A stretch of 64,000 nt of DNA from Penicillus capitatus. Lineage: Eukaryota > Chlorophyta. The stretch lies in contig OZ287712.1 of NCBI GenBank assembly GCA_965649825.1, positions 248,001-312,000 on the forward strand, written 5' to 3'. A program made the position numbers and the translations under genes. The notes below the pieces were generated by a model. That model did no database searches. It saw nothing but the letters and a program-made list of their open reading frames with translations, and was not told the origin of the DNA. This document shows positions 1 through 12,239 of this stretch, one piece after another; position 1 is the stretch's first letter, and the number at the start of each line of letters is the position of its first letter.

Positions 1-3000
1 ACGGCTGCTGACATGTTCTTTCATCCTGCTCGGCGACATCAGCTTCGACGCGCCCTGTCCGGTATGTAAGTCCGGAGTCTCTGCATTGCATGTGTTCTTT
101 GTACAGGTAGGTCTGTGTCTCTTGGCAGTTCATTTGACTGTCGTACTTCGGTTGGGATCGGCCAGGAAGCTAGCTGTTTCGCCGAACAGGCGCATGATGG
201 ACCATGCAATCTCGTTCCCTACACTGGACCTAGAATCATCACTCTTCGTGCTCATACCTCGGTCGCGGTGCCACACATCCATGTGACTCTGATAGGAACA
301 TCTGTCCACTCACACATGGCTGGCAACGTCCCTCGTTTGGGTGGTCTCTTGTGACAGGCATCGCAGCCGGAGAAGGAAAGTCGATGAAGACGTTAAAGAC
401 AGATCGAAGTGGATCGTATCATGTGCGGTCGCCAAATACTGCATCTGACAGATGCATGGTCTCCTGACGAGCAGCGAAAGCCAAGATGCCTTCTCTCAGT
501 GACCGAGGTCGCCGAACTCGACTCGCCTGTTCCTCATTGGCAGTCAAGATTCGCACTGTCCTGTCGAGGGCAGGAATGCTGTCGCCGATCTCATCTTTGG
601 ATTGCCGTCGAAGAACCCTGTTTCTGGAGCAGTCGGAGACGGCATCCTCCTGATAGGCATGTGATGAGTGATTGTCTCACAGATCCCTCTCGATCGGAGA
701 GAGGACTTCTGTAGCCTTGGAGAGCCAACGAGTCAGGTGATGCTGTGCTGAGTCACTCTGGTTCAGCGATGTGACAGGACCAGAGTTGTGTGAGAGTTCA
801 TGATTCAAGGGAGAGATCGCGGCATCGCTGTCCGAGCGATCAGGAAATGCGCATCTCGCGTGTGACTTTGACGATCTCTGGATGGCAGAGTCTCCGAATC
901 CAGCAGATGATGTGACAACAGCAGCCGGATCGGACCCTCAAGACTTCAGATGCAGAGGATCTCAGCTGGTTGCCGGAGTCTGTGAGAATCCGTATCCGCT
1001 TGCAATTGTAGAGAAGTCGAGCAGCCTCGATCAGACGCCGTCAGTGACCTCTCTCAGCGCGGGACGTGCCACCGGTCCTACCAGACAGCAGACGCGTGGA
1101 GGATCGACCTCAGAGTTCGATCTCATCGTCTCGGTTGCGCAGCTCTCCTGCTCCAAGCGAAGACGCCTGTCAGCAGCATGCCTGCACGCCGCGATGAGAT
1201 TTCACCTGGGCTCTATTCCCGGCCAAGTCAGTCGTTCCGGCACCACCAGTTTCTACCCTGAACTATTTCTGGTCTGCTTGTCATGGATGCGGTGCTGCCA
1301 CCCGTATCATAACAGCAAACGCGTGCTGACACGTTTTCTGGCCTCACTTTCGTGGATATCTCATTTATCTGGAGTCTGGTGCTTTCCTCTGACTTTCTTT
1401 CCTTTAACCTAACTGGCCCAAAAAAGCCTCCAGCTCCCAAAATTCTCGCGTCCAATTTCGGAAATAGACAACGATGTGACTGGATCCGGTGCGCGCGGCA
1501 CCCACTCTACGGTTAGCGACCATTCGCCTCCCACCGCCTGCGGAGGCGGTCGCTCGACGAAGCGGGAGCGTTACCCAGCCCTCGCATGGCCACGACGGAA
1601 AGGGAAGAGAGCTGCGCTCACGCCTCTCGTGAAGCGTGCCGAGCTCTCGGACGCGACGACGGAGTCTCTCGCTCCATCCTTCGCCGGTAGACAGCGCGAG
1701 AGGATGCGTCACATGCCACGGAGGCACAGACCTCGTTCGCGCTCCTTGGCGGGCAGCAAGAGATCGTTTCGACGAAAGGCCAACGCCTCGAGGGAGATCC
1801 ATTTCGTCGGTCGGCCAGCGCGCCGCCCTTCTTGGACATTTAAGATCGGACCGAGAGACCAAGACACGCGCGAAAGACCGCCGATTCTCGCGCCGCTTGC
1901 GGAAGGAGGTCGGGGAAGCACCTTCCTATCTGCTCGCACACGCGATGCGCTGCTGAAGCTGGAAGTGTTGACAATGTTACACGAGTCCACCAGAGAACAA
2001 CGTCGTCTGGGTCTGCAGGAGCTCAGTTGCCGGTCATCGGAAGAGCACAGGCGTGTCTGGGTCCATCGACGACTGTCCGCAAGGCGAGGTGTCTTCCATC
2101 TCTCTATGAGTATTCTCTGCGACGTGTACCTGTGCTGATTCTGCTCTGGTTGTTGGGGCTGATCTAGAAGAACAGAGTTTCGAGTGCTTTGTCACTTACC
2201 TGCTCCGTGTGACAGTGTCGTTTCGATGGATGCATCTGGGCCATTCAAATCATCCAGAAGAAGTCCCGTTCGTAACCTTCCGATCCATAGTGGACAGGGT
2301 TTCTCATTTGAAAGTGTGACTATCTGTGCATGTATCGTAGACAGTTTTGGACGCTCTAGTGTCGAGGATGTGTGCTGAGCATCGGAGAATCATGGATCCG
2401 GTGTCCAGATGCCTCTTGTGGTGGAATGCTATGACCGACGTCTATAGCGACCGAGAACACGGATGAGTTTGTACCTCTCCCGAGCTTTGCAGAGATCTGG
2501 GTCTTGCGACGTCGAGTGGATCACATCACGATCAGTCGTCATCTCTTGAAGGACGAGACGGACTTCGGTGCTTCTGGAGAGCGTCGAAGGAGGAAGGTTG
2601 CACAACGGAGTCTGTTCGCGAGCTCTGCATTTTTGCAAGTGTGCACAGGAGCGTCCACACTATATAGATAACCTGAACTCTTCAATGCTGTTGGGTTTCT
2701 CGTCTTTGAACTTACCACCGCCGTGTCATCCATATCGACAAGGCACCAAGATGGATGGTTCGTATTATGATGAAATCGGTTGCCATCCATGTTCTGAACT
2801 GCTCGAGACGAGCATCATCATCCCACAACTCTATCTCAGAGTTTGAATTACAGAAAGGACGACGATGACGATGTCAACAAACGAGTCGTCTTGCTGTGCC
2901 AATGAGACTCAGACGGAACCACGCTATCGAATGTGTATTTCGACATCGAGTCAACAGATCGATCGCAGAAGAGAGGAGGATACATCGCACACGTCAAATC

Positions 3001-3330
3001 AAAGTTCGATTACATCTGGACATACGCCATTCACTGCAGTGACAAATGGACTGCTCATTTGTATCGAGCATGCTGATAGATTCATGTAAACTGTGGCGAA
3101 CTGGTAAATCTCGGAACCGTGCTTCAAAATGGTGGGGCTGCCGAAGTCCAGGTTTCTCAAGAAAGACTATCTTTCACACAATGCGCCTTCATTGTTATGC
3201 AACTAGCCTCCACTGTTACACCAAAGAGGTCGTCTTCAAACAGATTCTCGATTGCTGGGCGCCGTATGATAAATGTGGTACAAAACACTGATGCAGGTAA
3301 ACAGCAAAAGTTCCATAGTCTTTCTTAGTT
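1..3330. repeat. Repeat module R1 (first of three copies)
   Basis: Direct comparison shows this stretch recurring at 16692-19480 (R2) and 50732-52427 (R3), with many blocks that are nearly base-identical (for example 1330-1500 against 18000-18170 and 52105-52275). The window starts inside the unit. The part from about 2430 to 3330 matches R2 up to 19480 and then 25566-26400, so R1 shows the layout without the 6-kb foreign insert. Several ORFs of 60-220 codons occur on both strands, but frames overlap and are kept only because the DNA is so similar. I see no gene I can support. It probably represents a segmental-duplication unit carrying decayed or non-coding sequence. Confidence 0.75.
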
Positions 3331-3617
3331 TATGCGTCTTTCATGACGTGTCCTTATAGTCAGCGACACGTTTACGACTTATGTATGTGAGGATATCCGG
3401 CTTTGCAGAGATTCTGACATAAGCCGACACTTGTTGGTTAGCCAAAACAGTAAAGAGAACAACTCGCATGGGAAAAACGACCAACACGCTATCCATACTG
3501 GTTCATGCAATGAAGAATTCACACAACTTGATTGCATTTGTGAGTGACAAACAAAAACACACCACTGATTCCATGGATTCAGAAAAGGTGATGCCCATTA
3601 AGCTAATGTGAAGCGAC

Positions 3618-6600
3618 TTAAACACTGGAAGAGGGACCTGGATTGTTAGGCGGATTGGAAGGTTCGCCGGTCCGTTTGCGACACAAGCGTCCAGTGCATT
3701 GCCTCACACGCGCAAAAAGAAGAGCCCTCAAGACACGGAAGGTGCTCCAATCCTGGACACCTTCCATGCCTTGGTCTTCAAGGACAGCCTTCAGATAGAC
3801 TTCAGCAGATTTGACGAAGGCGTAGGAGAGAACAAGGAAGAACCCACAGATCGCCATGGACAGCAAAAGCGTGAGGAGAATTTTGACAGCATCAGAGGTG
3901 CGATCGTCATTGAAGAACAAACCGGAGGCGAAGGTCAGCTGAGACACAACCAAAGACGCCGTCTCGAAGCCGTTCAGAAAACCATAAGGCTCGTCGAAGG
4001 GCTGACAGGCACCATGGACATAGTTTGCGAATGTGAGAATGCAAACAGCCAGAATCCCTTGGATGTTGGTTCCCAAGGGATAGGAGAAAGCAACCACGAC
4101 AGTCAGAACAGCCTTTCTGAGCATCACTACGGATTCCCAGAAAATGAAACGCTCCTTGTATGCACGGTACAGGAACCCGGTGGCGTCAGAGAGCCAAGGA
4201 TTCTGACCGGGCTCCTGGGAGCGTTGTCTGATCAGGACATAAGCCAGGAAGACAGGTAATCCAGAAGAAAAGATAATGAGGACAGGCCAACCTGCAGTTG
4301 AGGTGAGCACAATATGAGATCCCTCATAGCATTTTAGGGAGGTATCCAGCGCCCAGTACCTTTCGGTATGCTCATCTTCGAAGTCAACGGAATCATGTAC
4401 TCTGATGCAGTGAAGCGTGTTGACCGCTGTCTTCGTGATGGACACGTAGGTAAGGTAAGCAACGGCCAGGAAACTGAGTAGTGCTCTCTTCGCGAAGTAC
4501 CAGGTGTTCTCTTTTTGGTTCCGCGTCAAGAAGATCCAGAAAATGACGTAGAACAGAAATATGCCTGCAGGGATGAGAAGGTGGACGACGGATCGCATGA
4601 CGGATCTGGGTGGATCGTTGTGTCGATCAAACAGGCAGTCCACAGACAGCGCGATCCCTGCAGAGGCAGCTCCGCTCAGGAAGTCTATAAGACACAAGAG
4701 ACCGTCGGCAAGACATTCTAAAGATCAGAAGACAGAAAACACCTGCTGCGAAGAGCAATGAACGCATCCAATTGGTCCAGTTCAGATTGATGATTGCAGC
4801 TGCGGCGATCACCTGAAGGAAATTGATGCCGATCTATGATACAGAGCAAGTCTGATATTGGAATGCGTCAAAAGGATTTGCCTTGAAGATTTCGACGACT
4901 GTTCGCTTGGCGACCGTCGGATCCGCGATTGATGCATCATTCCTCGATGCGGATTCAGGCAAATCTGGACGATCACCTTCTGACGTTATCTCTCCTGTGT
5001 GCGTCGTTTCTACCAGCTCGAAGTGGCCTGGAATGTCGTTGATCGAGATTCTTTTCTTCGAAGTAACAAGACGACGATTTCTTCGACTGACTCGATCGGT
5101 CGGATTTTGATTCGCCACAGGCATCTGTGTGTTCAAGTTGCTTCTGATTGCGAAGCTGGAGAGAAGGAACAACACAAGGATGGAAGCCACAAGAAGCATC
5201 GCCGTCTCAGCGTCATGGTGGCATTCGTCGCATTCAAAGGACCAAGAGCGTCCATAGCCAGAATCACATGCGCCACAGAGGAAACCAGTGTAACCCTAAT
5301 AAGGTAGAATAGTCGACAACCGGCATCGCTGAGAGTAGCCTCACTTTTTTGCACTGAGCCGCGGAGTATTCTCTGTCTAGAGTCTCTTCAATCTCGCAGG
5401 TTTCCATTTCGCTCGTCAAGTCGTTCAAAGCATCTTCTCGGCCATTGAAGTCACACGCCTCTCTCGAAACACATTGCTGGACGTGACGTGAACAGGGGGT
5501 TCGATGCCAATAGCCCCTGTTTGGGTGGATGACATCCGTGGTACAGTTACCATTCTCTGGACAGGGCCGGCACGTAGATGCATCCTGGTCAAAGTTGTAC
5601 TGCGATCCACTGCAGCGGACAAAGAGTGTCCCATTTCGCTGCACAAACTCCCCAAGCTGACACTCTCTGACTTCGACTTCGACGGAGAGCGGCTCCAGAC
5701 TGGGTTCGCTGAAGTTCATTCGGATCTCGTATCGGCCTGGACGCTGGAATCCGGAGATCGGCGGGAAGCTCTTCCGCTTCTCATTCACCTGCGTGTTGAA
5801 CTCTCCAGAGAACAGACCGTCCGGAGAGTACATCGTTGCCTGGACAAATGCATCCCCTTCTCCGATGGCCGGACTCTGTCCGTACCCGTCCACGATCTCG
5901 ACAAGAAGCATCGGAAGAGTGTCTCCGCTTCGATGGTTCCCAGAAACGAGTTCGTTGTTCTCGACAGGCCGTTCACTGTCGTCTTGACCATTGCCGATCG
6001 CGAATCCGCTGACGGATCTTGCATACGAGGCAATGACTGGACCGTACAGATCGGCTTGGTTGGTCGTCCAGTCTGGGCACACATCCTTGGTCGATTCCAA
6101 CATCTCCAATTCTTCTAGAGAGTCTGCCTGGTACAACTCAGGAGGCGTTTCTGTGTCTTCAGGAGAGCAGGAGTAACGAAGGATGCTGGGGTCCTGTGTG
6201 AAGATGGCACCTCCGGATGTCTTAGCCCGATTGTTTGAGAAACTGCTGGCGGTCACTGCCACAAAGGTGCAAGAAGCATCTGATCTCGTGCAGTCTTGTG
6301 GATGGCGTTGAGTGGAAACATGCACTGCACCTATGACACACTCATGAGAATTGTTCTGCTTTCAAACTATGAAGACACCTCCAAGATCGGCACTGTTGTT
6401 ATTGAATGTGCAGTTGTTCAGCTGCAGTGACAGAGACTGGGGCTCGGAGGAACCAAAAGCGATCGCTCCTCCATGTCCTTCTGCTTCGTTGTCACTGAAG
6501 ACGCACCCGGAGCACAGAAAAATGGGTGTTGCATCCGCCAGAACAGCTCCACCATCTTCCGTGGCTTCACACTTCGCGATCTGAAGTCCATCAGCTGTGA

Positions 6601-9600
6601 GATTTGACTCAGTGAGCCAAATGCCTCCGCCATGGGTTGCTCTGGAGTTGGACAGCGAAGTGTTGAAGATAATCGCCGAACTGTTCGGATTCAATAGGAT
6701 TGATCCCCCGAAACGGGTAGCCTTGTCATCTGTAAAAGAAGATTCTGTCAATTGCAATTTGGAGCGATACGCAGCGATGGATCCTCCAACAACTGCCTGG
6801 TTTTCTTGAAACCGAGTCATGTTTGCATCCATCTCAGAGTTCACCATAAAAACAGCACCTCCGGCCGAAGTTGCTGTGTTGTTCTGAACGGTGGAGTCAT
6901 GAAAGAACACTTGTGTTTGTTCGTCGATGAAGAGGCAGCCTCCGATGTCAGCTCTGTTGTCGCGAAGAGAACACTTCGTCACGTTAACAATGCTCGATGC
7001 TGTACTGTGCAGGAATCCTCCTTCAACTGCTGCTTCATTGTTTACGACCGTTCCACCAATAACATTCAGTCCCCCTTCAACGAGGAGAACGCCACCAGCA
7101 TATCTCTGAGCACGATTGGACGACATCCTGGAGTTCTCGAGAACAACTGAACCATTACTGGAAATACCGATTCCTCCGCCATTCGTGGAGGCGTTGTTGG
7201 AATCGACGATGCAAGTCAGCAAGTGCACCACCGTCCTGCTTTGAACATCCAGACCACCACTGTTTGGAGCCGAATTGGATTGCAAGACAGAATCGGACAG
7301 ATTGAATAGAGTTCTGCTCGAGCAACTGATTCCTCCTCCTTCATCATCGGCAGTGTTGCCTTGGATGGTTAGGTTGCTCGCACTCACGTCGCAGTTGACC
7401 AAATCGAAGGCACCTCCAGCACTGGTAGCACGATTAGACAAGAACAGAGAGTCCAGGATCGTGGTCTCGCTCTGCTCGCAAGCAAAGCCTCCGCCGTCTT
7501 CTGCACCAGCTCTATTTTCGGTAAAGTTTACGTTGAGAAGTGTGGTGGGAACACGTGTGACATGCACTCCGCCACCCAATCCAGCGGCATTCTGCGATAC
7601 GAAGCAGTCCGTCAGGCTGATCGTTGCATCCCGAGCATCCACGCCTCCCCCAGAGATTTCTGCGCTGTTCCCAACAAAACTATCATTATCCACGTCTGCC
7701 TCTGCATCCTCGACCATCAAGGCGGCACCTTCATTGGCCTCGTTTCCTGTATAGCTGCATCTGCGAGACTCGACGCTGGAGTTCTTGACTGAAAGTCCTC
7801 CTCCTTTCACTTGAGCAGAGTTCGCTGACCATGTCACTTCTTCCAGACGAGCGTTGCTTTCCTCGCGGATCTCTGCTCCGCCACCGTCGAGAGTTGCACT
7901 GTTGTTAGAGAAGACGCATCGGCGAACGAGCAGACCATCCAAGGAGCCGCAGTCGAGGCCTCCGCCCGTCCTGGCAGAATTGTTGTTCACTGTGCATCTG
8001 ATGAGTTCCATCTGAGCAGATGCGGAGAGGACGATACCTCCTCCCTTGTCGCGCGCGACATTCTCTTCGAAGGTCGTGTCCACGATCTTGCTCACCGAAA
8101 CGCCTTCGCAGTGAATGGCACCGCCGTTGTCTGCAGTGTTCTTCGTCATAATGGATCCGCGGACAGCAAGATCCCTGGATGCAGATATCTGCAAACAGCC
8201 ACCGTCTCTAGCCGTGCTGTTGCTGCAGTCCAGTGCGGACAGCCTCGACGAGCTGCTCTCCGTAAGGAGAATGGACCCTCCTCTTCCCGATGCATTGTTG
8301 TTGCGGAAGATGGAGGAGATCAGCTCCAGGATGCCATTGGAGACAAGGAGAGCGCCTGCGTCCGTTGTAGCCGCGTTGTCTTGGAAGGAGCAGCCGTCGA
8401 TCGTCAGATTTCCATCGAAAGAGGCAATGGCGGCCCCGTTCTCTGCGGCATTGGACGTGAAGCTGCAGTTGGAGACTGAGAGGTTCTGTGTGAAATTCGA
8501 CAGGATGGCAGCTCCAGAGAACACGGCGGAGTTCTCGCGGAATGAACTGTCGACGACAGTGGCTGCTTGAACGCGGTCTAGTAGGAGAGCGGACTCTGTG
8601 GAGGTTCTGATATCGGCATTCCTCATGTCGAGGCTTCCTTCCACGACGCGAAGAACGGCGAGTTCGTTCGAGCTGGCGGTCAGATCTTCCACCGATGACG
8701 AGGAACCTGGTGGAGACGACATCAATGATAAAGGTGAGTTCTCTCCGGATAATTTTATGTTCCTCCGGAGCCTCAGTCCTCTCAGATCGTTCTCCTGCGC
8801 CAGTCTGGCAAAGCACTGATCGCCGCAAGTGTTGTTCGAGAATACGACATCGATCATCTCTACGGAAGCGCACAACGAGGTGGAAGCAGAGAGACCACTT
8901 GCTCTATTTAGCGAATTGCGTCTGAACGCCACGTGATGTAAACTGATCTTCCCCAGAGGACTCTCTGGGAGACAGGTGTCAACCTGGACGATGGATGCGC
9001 CTTCTGTGTCCAACGAACAGCCGCGAAAGACCACGTTGGCGAGGAGCACATTGTGAGACCTGCACATTCATAACTGTCAATCGCCTTGTCAGATTGGCAG
9101 TTGCCGTAATTGGATCTACCTTATGCGAAAGACTCCATCTTCTGTGGGGCATCTGAATCGAACTTTCCGGTCTGCCTTCGGGAAGATGCCATCGATGGGA
9201 TCGGTTGATGGGACGTTGGAACTCAGAGTGAGATTCCACTGCACAACAATTCGAGCAGGCACTCGTATCTCGTCTTCGGCACTAAGAAGGATGACATCGT
9301 TCTCCCTGGTGCAGTTGATAATGACACCGAGGTCTTCCGACAGGTCTTCCAGTGCTCTCGAGTCAATCAGCCACGTCCTTGTCTCTTCGTCCAAAAGGTC
9401 AGATATCTCCTGTCGCGTCAGCTGACACTCCGCATCTGATCACACCATACACAGCTCTGATGGGTCCACGGTGCAGGCCGCATTACCTTGAGCAGCATCT
9501 CCACGGGATCCTCTTTGCAGTAGACCGCGACCAGTCGAGCGTTCCTGAGAACAAATATGTTATCTGCTATCTCCGGATGACGAAGGGGAAGTAGATACCT

Positions 9601-9937
9601 GAGCAGTTGTAGCAGAACCAGTCACTCCTTGCGTCCACGCTGGAAGGCGTTCACTGTGAGCCTCTGGCAGAATGCGGACATAGTTAACCGCCGTTCATTG
9701 CACCAAGGAGCGAGAACGCGATGCAGAGAAAATGCAAAGTAACGACGATAGAAGTTTGTCAGCCAAGCGAGCGTTTTCCGAGGTGACGTTTGCTGACTCA
9801 CTTTCCGAAATATCAGACTCTGCGAAAGTGACGCGGAACTCTTTGTAGGAGTGCGGTAGGGCTTGCGCAAACGTCAGGAACACGGAGAAAAGGAATATCG
9901 CGGTAGGACACCCGTGCGCTTTGACAGCGAAAGGCAT
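3618..9937 (-). CDS. Giant beta-helix / multi-TM surface protein A (Pmp-like)
   Basis: Eight-exon model: 9937-9802, 9544-9487, 9435-9120, 9059-6379, 6330-5345, 5295-4882, 4833-4743, 4684-3618, about 1915 aa. The first exon gives a signal peptide (hydrophobic run IFLFSVFLTFAQA). Exon 4 and part of exon 5 hold dozens of short NNSA..GGG-type repeats, the pattern of right-handed parallel beta-helices in polymorphic outer-membrane-like proteins. A Cys-rich EGF/TNFR-like stretch follows (exon 5 end, exon 6 start: GYTGFLCGACDSGYG), then a TM helix, an IFK|IGINFLQ joint and about seven TM helices in exon 8. Predicted: a large plasma-membrane protein with an extracellular helix domain; its ligand or channel role is unknown. 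Introns are 48-60 nt except the first two. The intron at 4834-4881 is GC-AG. The exon 1-2-3 joints leave a 1-nt phase mismatch, identical in copy B, so the 5' model is incomplete. Exons 3-8 are secure. Confidence 0.85.
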
Positions 9938-11572
9938 CTCCCTCAATCTGCCGCTTCGACTGTCAGGTTTAGCCCTGCGCGTAAGGAAACTCGAGCCGTC
10001 AGATATCTTCTTCTGCTTTTCGGATTCGACCAAGCTGGTCAACATGTCTTTCTCGGCAAACGAGCTTAACAAACAGACTTATGCGAAGTCGAATTGCACT
10101 CCAGCGTTTAAGTAGTCACTTCAGATGAAGCTTCCGGACAGTGGACTGCGAACATGAATAGGAACAAAGGTGAGAAACAGTGACAGGCGAATTGGCCGAG
10201 AACCTGACAACCCGTGTCCGACTTCGACCGGCGGAAGCTGCATCCATCTGTCGAAAAGCCGCGTTGGGTCGAATCTGCGATATCGCGACGGAATCTTTCA
10301 CGTCACCGGATAGTTGTCTTGAAGAAAAGCCAACCGACTATTACAGACGCTCCTGTTTTTACAAGCTCGTCTACAAATATCACTGATACCATCTATACCT
10401 GTGTATGCTCGTTGTTCATATCCACTCGTTTGCCGAACTCTAGATGAATGACATTGTCCTACCTACGTTCGATAGAGTCACGCACGGAGACAAGACTCCG
10501 TTTAGTTTCCTGCGAAAGTGTAAAGTGTTTACCTGCCGTGCTGAAAATCGCGTTTTCCCGTGCAACTACGTCGCTGTGGAAGTTACCGCTGAGCGAGCGA
10601 GACTCGTCGCTACTCATCTTAAGTAACGTAACGTGAGAGACAGCCAGAACACGAAGGAACGTGTGTCTAGTGTGTAGACGACGCGGCTCGCCTTGCTGCC
10701 GACCCTTTTGGCGAAAGCTTTATACAAAGCGGCACCTAAAGCATTATCTATTCCTTGGTCCCGTTTGTTTGTTCGTCGCCGTGTCGTCCGCGGGAAACGA
10801 GCTGACGTCATCGATGCGACGTGTCTTCTGTCATTAGACTTATTACAAAGTTTGAATTGTCATTTCTATAAGGTATGAACAAAAGCAGGAGGCCATTCCA
10901 GTGTTGTGCATCTGCGTAGTAACTACAAGCGGATCAATAAGCATCCTGGTTTTCTGACAGGTTTGTTCCATTGAGTGGAGATTTCTATGATACTCAGTTT
11001 AGTCATGAATATGCGGATGATTAAAGAACGTATGGGAAAAGGCTGCAGTATCACTCTCACTGTGAAAAGGTCTTTTCAAATCTCCCTTTTCTTTTTGTCA
11101 TGTGAAACGGAGTGGCCGTTTCTTCTGTTTAGCTTACCTTGTGTCCAGCGCAGGCCTTGTCGCTCGGGTTCTCGACGGAGATAACAGACTGCCAGAGTAT
11201 GCGCGATGCTGTAGGAGAGACTGAGCGACGAGCTGGTCGTGTGTCGCAGGTCCAGTGTCAGGGGCACGTTCGACCACGTTCGTTGCCAAGGTATGGTTGA
11301 TAACTGTATTCGCAGCGCCGACGCTCTAGGAGTGATATCAACGACGGACGAGACGGGCACAAAAAGATGGCAGTCCGGAACGTAAAATTCGGCAAATGGT
11401 TTCGCGTGCCGCGTGCGGCGTCATCTTTCGTGTCGCTCTCATTGTACTTGCGGAATTGACAGACACGCAGCTGTCTATCAGCTATACGTACGAGCCTAAA
11501 ATCGATGCGAACTTCACAGCCCGTATGACACAGTTTGGAAACTGTCGTGAAGATGTTATGGAGCCGCTCGGG
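9938..11572. other. Intergenic region between divergent giant gene A and secreted gene C1
   Basis: About 1.6 kb separates the two divergent start regions. It aligns in patches with 32980-34717, the equivalent gap of the second unit, so the shared promoter region was duplicated with the genes. A palindromic TGACGTCA (CRE-like) lies near 10803. ORFs here are short and shift frame between copies, so I call no gene. Confidence 0.5.
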
Positions 11573-11579
11573 TATATAA
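11573..11579 (+). promoter_or_regulatory. TATA-like box of secreted gene C1
   Basis: TATATAA lies about 100 bp before the C1 start codon in a block conserved at the paralogue C2, where the same position reads TATGTAA (34718-34724). Conserved position upstream of both genes supports a core promoter; the transcription start is inferred. Confidence 0.45.
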
Positions 11580-11676
11580 GCGACGCAAAAGCATTCCTGC
11601 GTAAAGTGTTTATTCCGTGACGCAAACGGCGAAGTCGATTCGTGAGCACTGTCCCTTCGCCGTGTCGACTTTAGTC

Positions 11677-12239
11677 ATGAAACGTTACATCCTTTGCCTC
11701 GTGAGTCCCGCTAACCTCGCGGGTGTTAAAGTCTCTACTTGACTGACGTATGTTTGTTTGTTGCAGACCGTCGCCGTTTTGTGTTGTTTCGCTTTGTGCA
11801 ACGGTAAACCTTTGAACGCGAAGTTCGTAATAGGGTTGAAAGTGGATGTGTCTTCGCAGCGTCACGAGTCGGGATGGGAGGCATCGTGGGCAGCGGTGCT
11901 TTCGACGGAAAAGGACTCGAGGTCGCACTCCGCGGAAGACACTTATCGAAAAGCACGAGCAAACCGAAAACCACGCCACCTCCATCCTCCTCAGAAAGCG
12001 CGAAAAAACCGAAAACCACTCCACCTCCATCCACCTCCGCCAGCACTAAAGGTACCGCATCGGCCACGGCGGCGCGACGGTTAACGTCACGGAAACTACA
12101 GGTTCTGATAAAACCACTTTCGCAGTCGTCAACTGTAAAGATCGCTGTGAGTTATGTTCATTTATAACCAACGTAACGCTTTGTCAAGTCAGGTTTCTAC
12201 GAGCCAAATTTGCCATGTTGCATGAACAATTACGTTTAA
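11677..12239 (+). CDS. Small secreted Gly/Ser-Pro protein C1
   Basis: Five-exon model: 11677-11700, 11767-11803, 11860-12051, 12102-12146, 12193-12239, giving 114 aa with the frame closed. Exons 1-2 encode a signal peptide (MKRYILCL then TVAVLCCFALCN). Exon 3 gives a Gly-rich block (ASRVGMGGIVGSG) and two copies of a Lys-Pro-Thr-Ser unit (KPKTTPPPS). The last exons give a Cys-rich tail ending CFYEPNLPCCMNNYV. The intron 11804-11859 is 56 nt here and 55 nt in C2; each length restores the same conserved frame, which is strong support. The protein is likely secreted or in the cell wall. I recognise no family. It is divergent from giant gene A. Confidence 0.65.

Noticed and set aside
115-354. 79-codon ORF present in all three R copies
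   Set aside because: Start context and splice-like flanks vary, and changes do not favour silent sites by eye. Coding not supported.
1404-2138. Overlapping 150-220 codon ORFs on both strands in module R
   Set aside because: They are repeated in R2 only because the DNA is nearly identical; frames overlap, composition is low-complexity Arg-rich, and R3 breaks them.
4684-4742. 25/27-nt intron model for the seventh intron of the giant genes
   Set aside because: A 58/60-nt intron ending in a polypyrimidine tract plus ATAG or GCAG fits both copies and the family better.
6752-8570. Plus-strand ORFs (for example 8111-8479, 8115-8570) opposite exon 4 of giant gene A
   Set aside because: Antisense shadows of the Gly/Ser/Asn-rich beta-helix repeats; absent from protein families.
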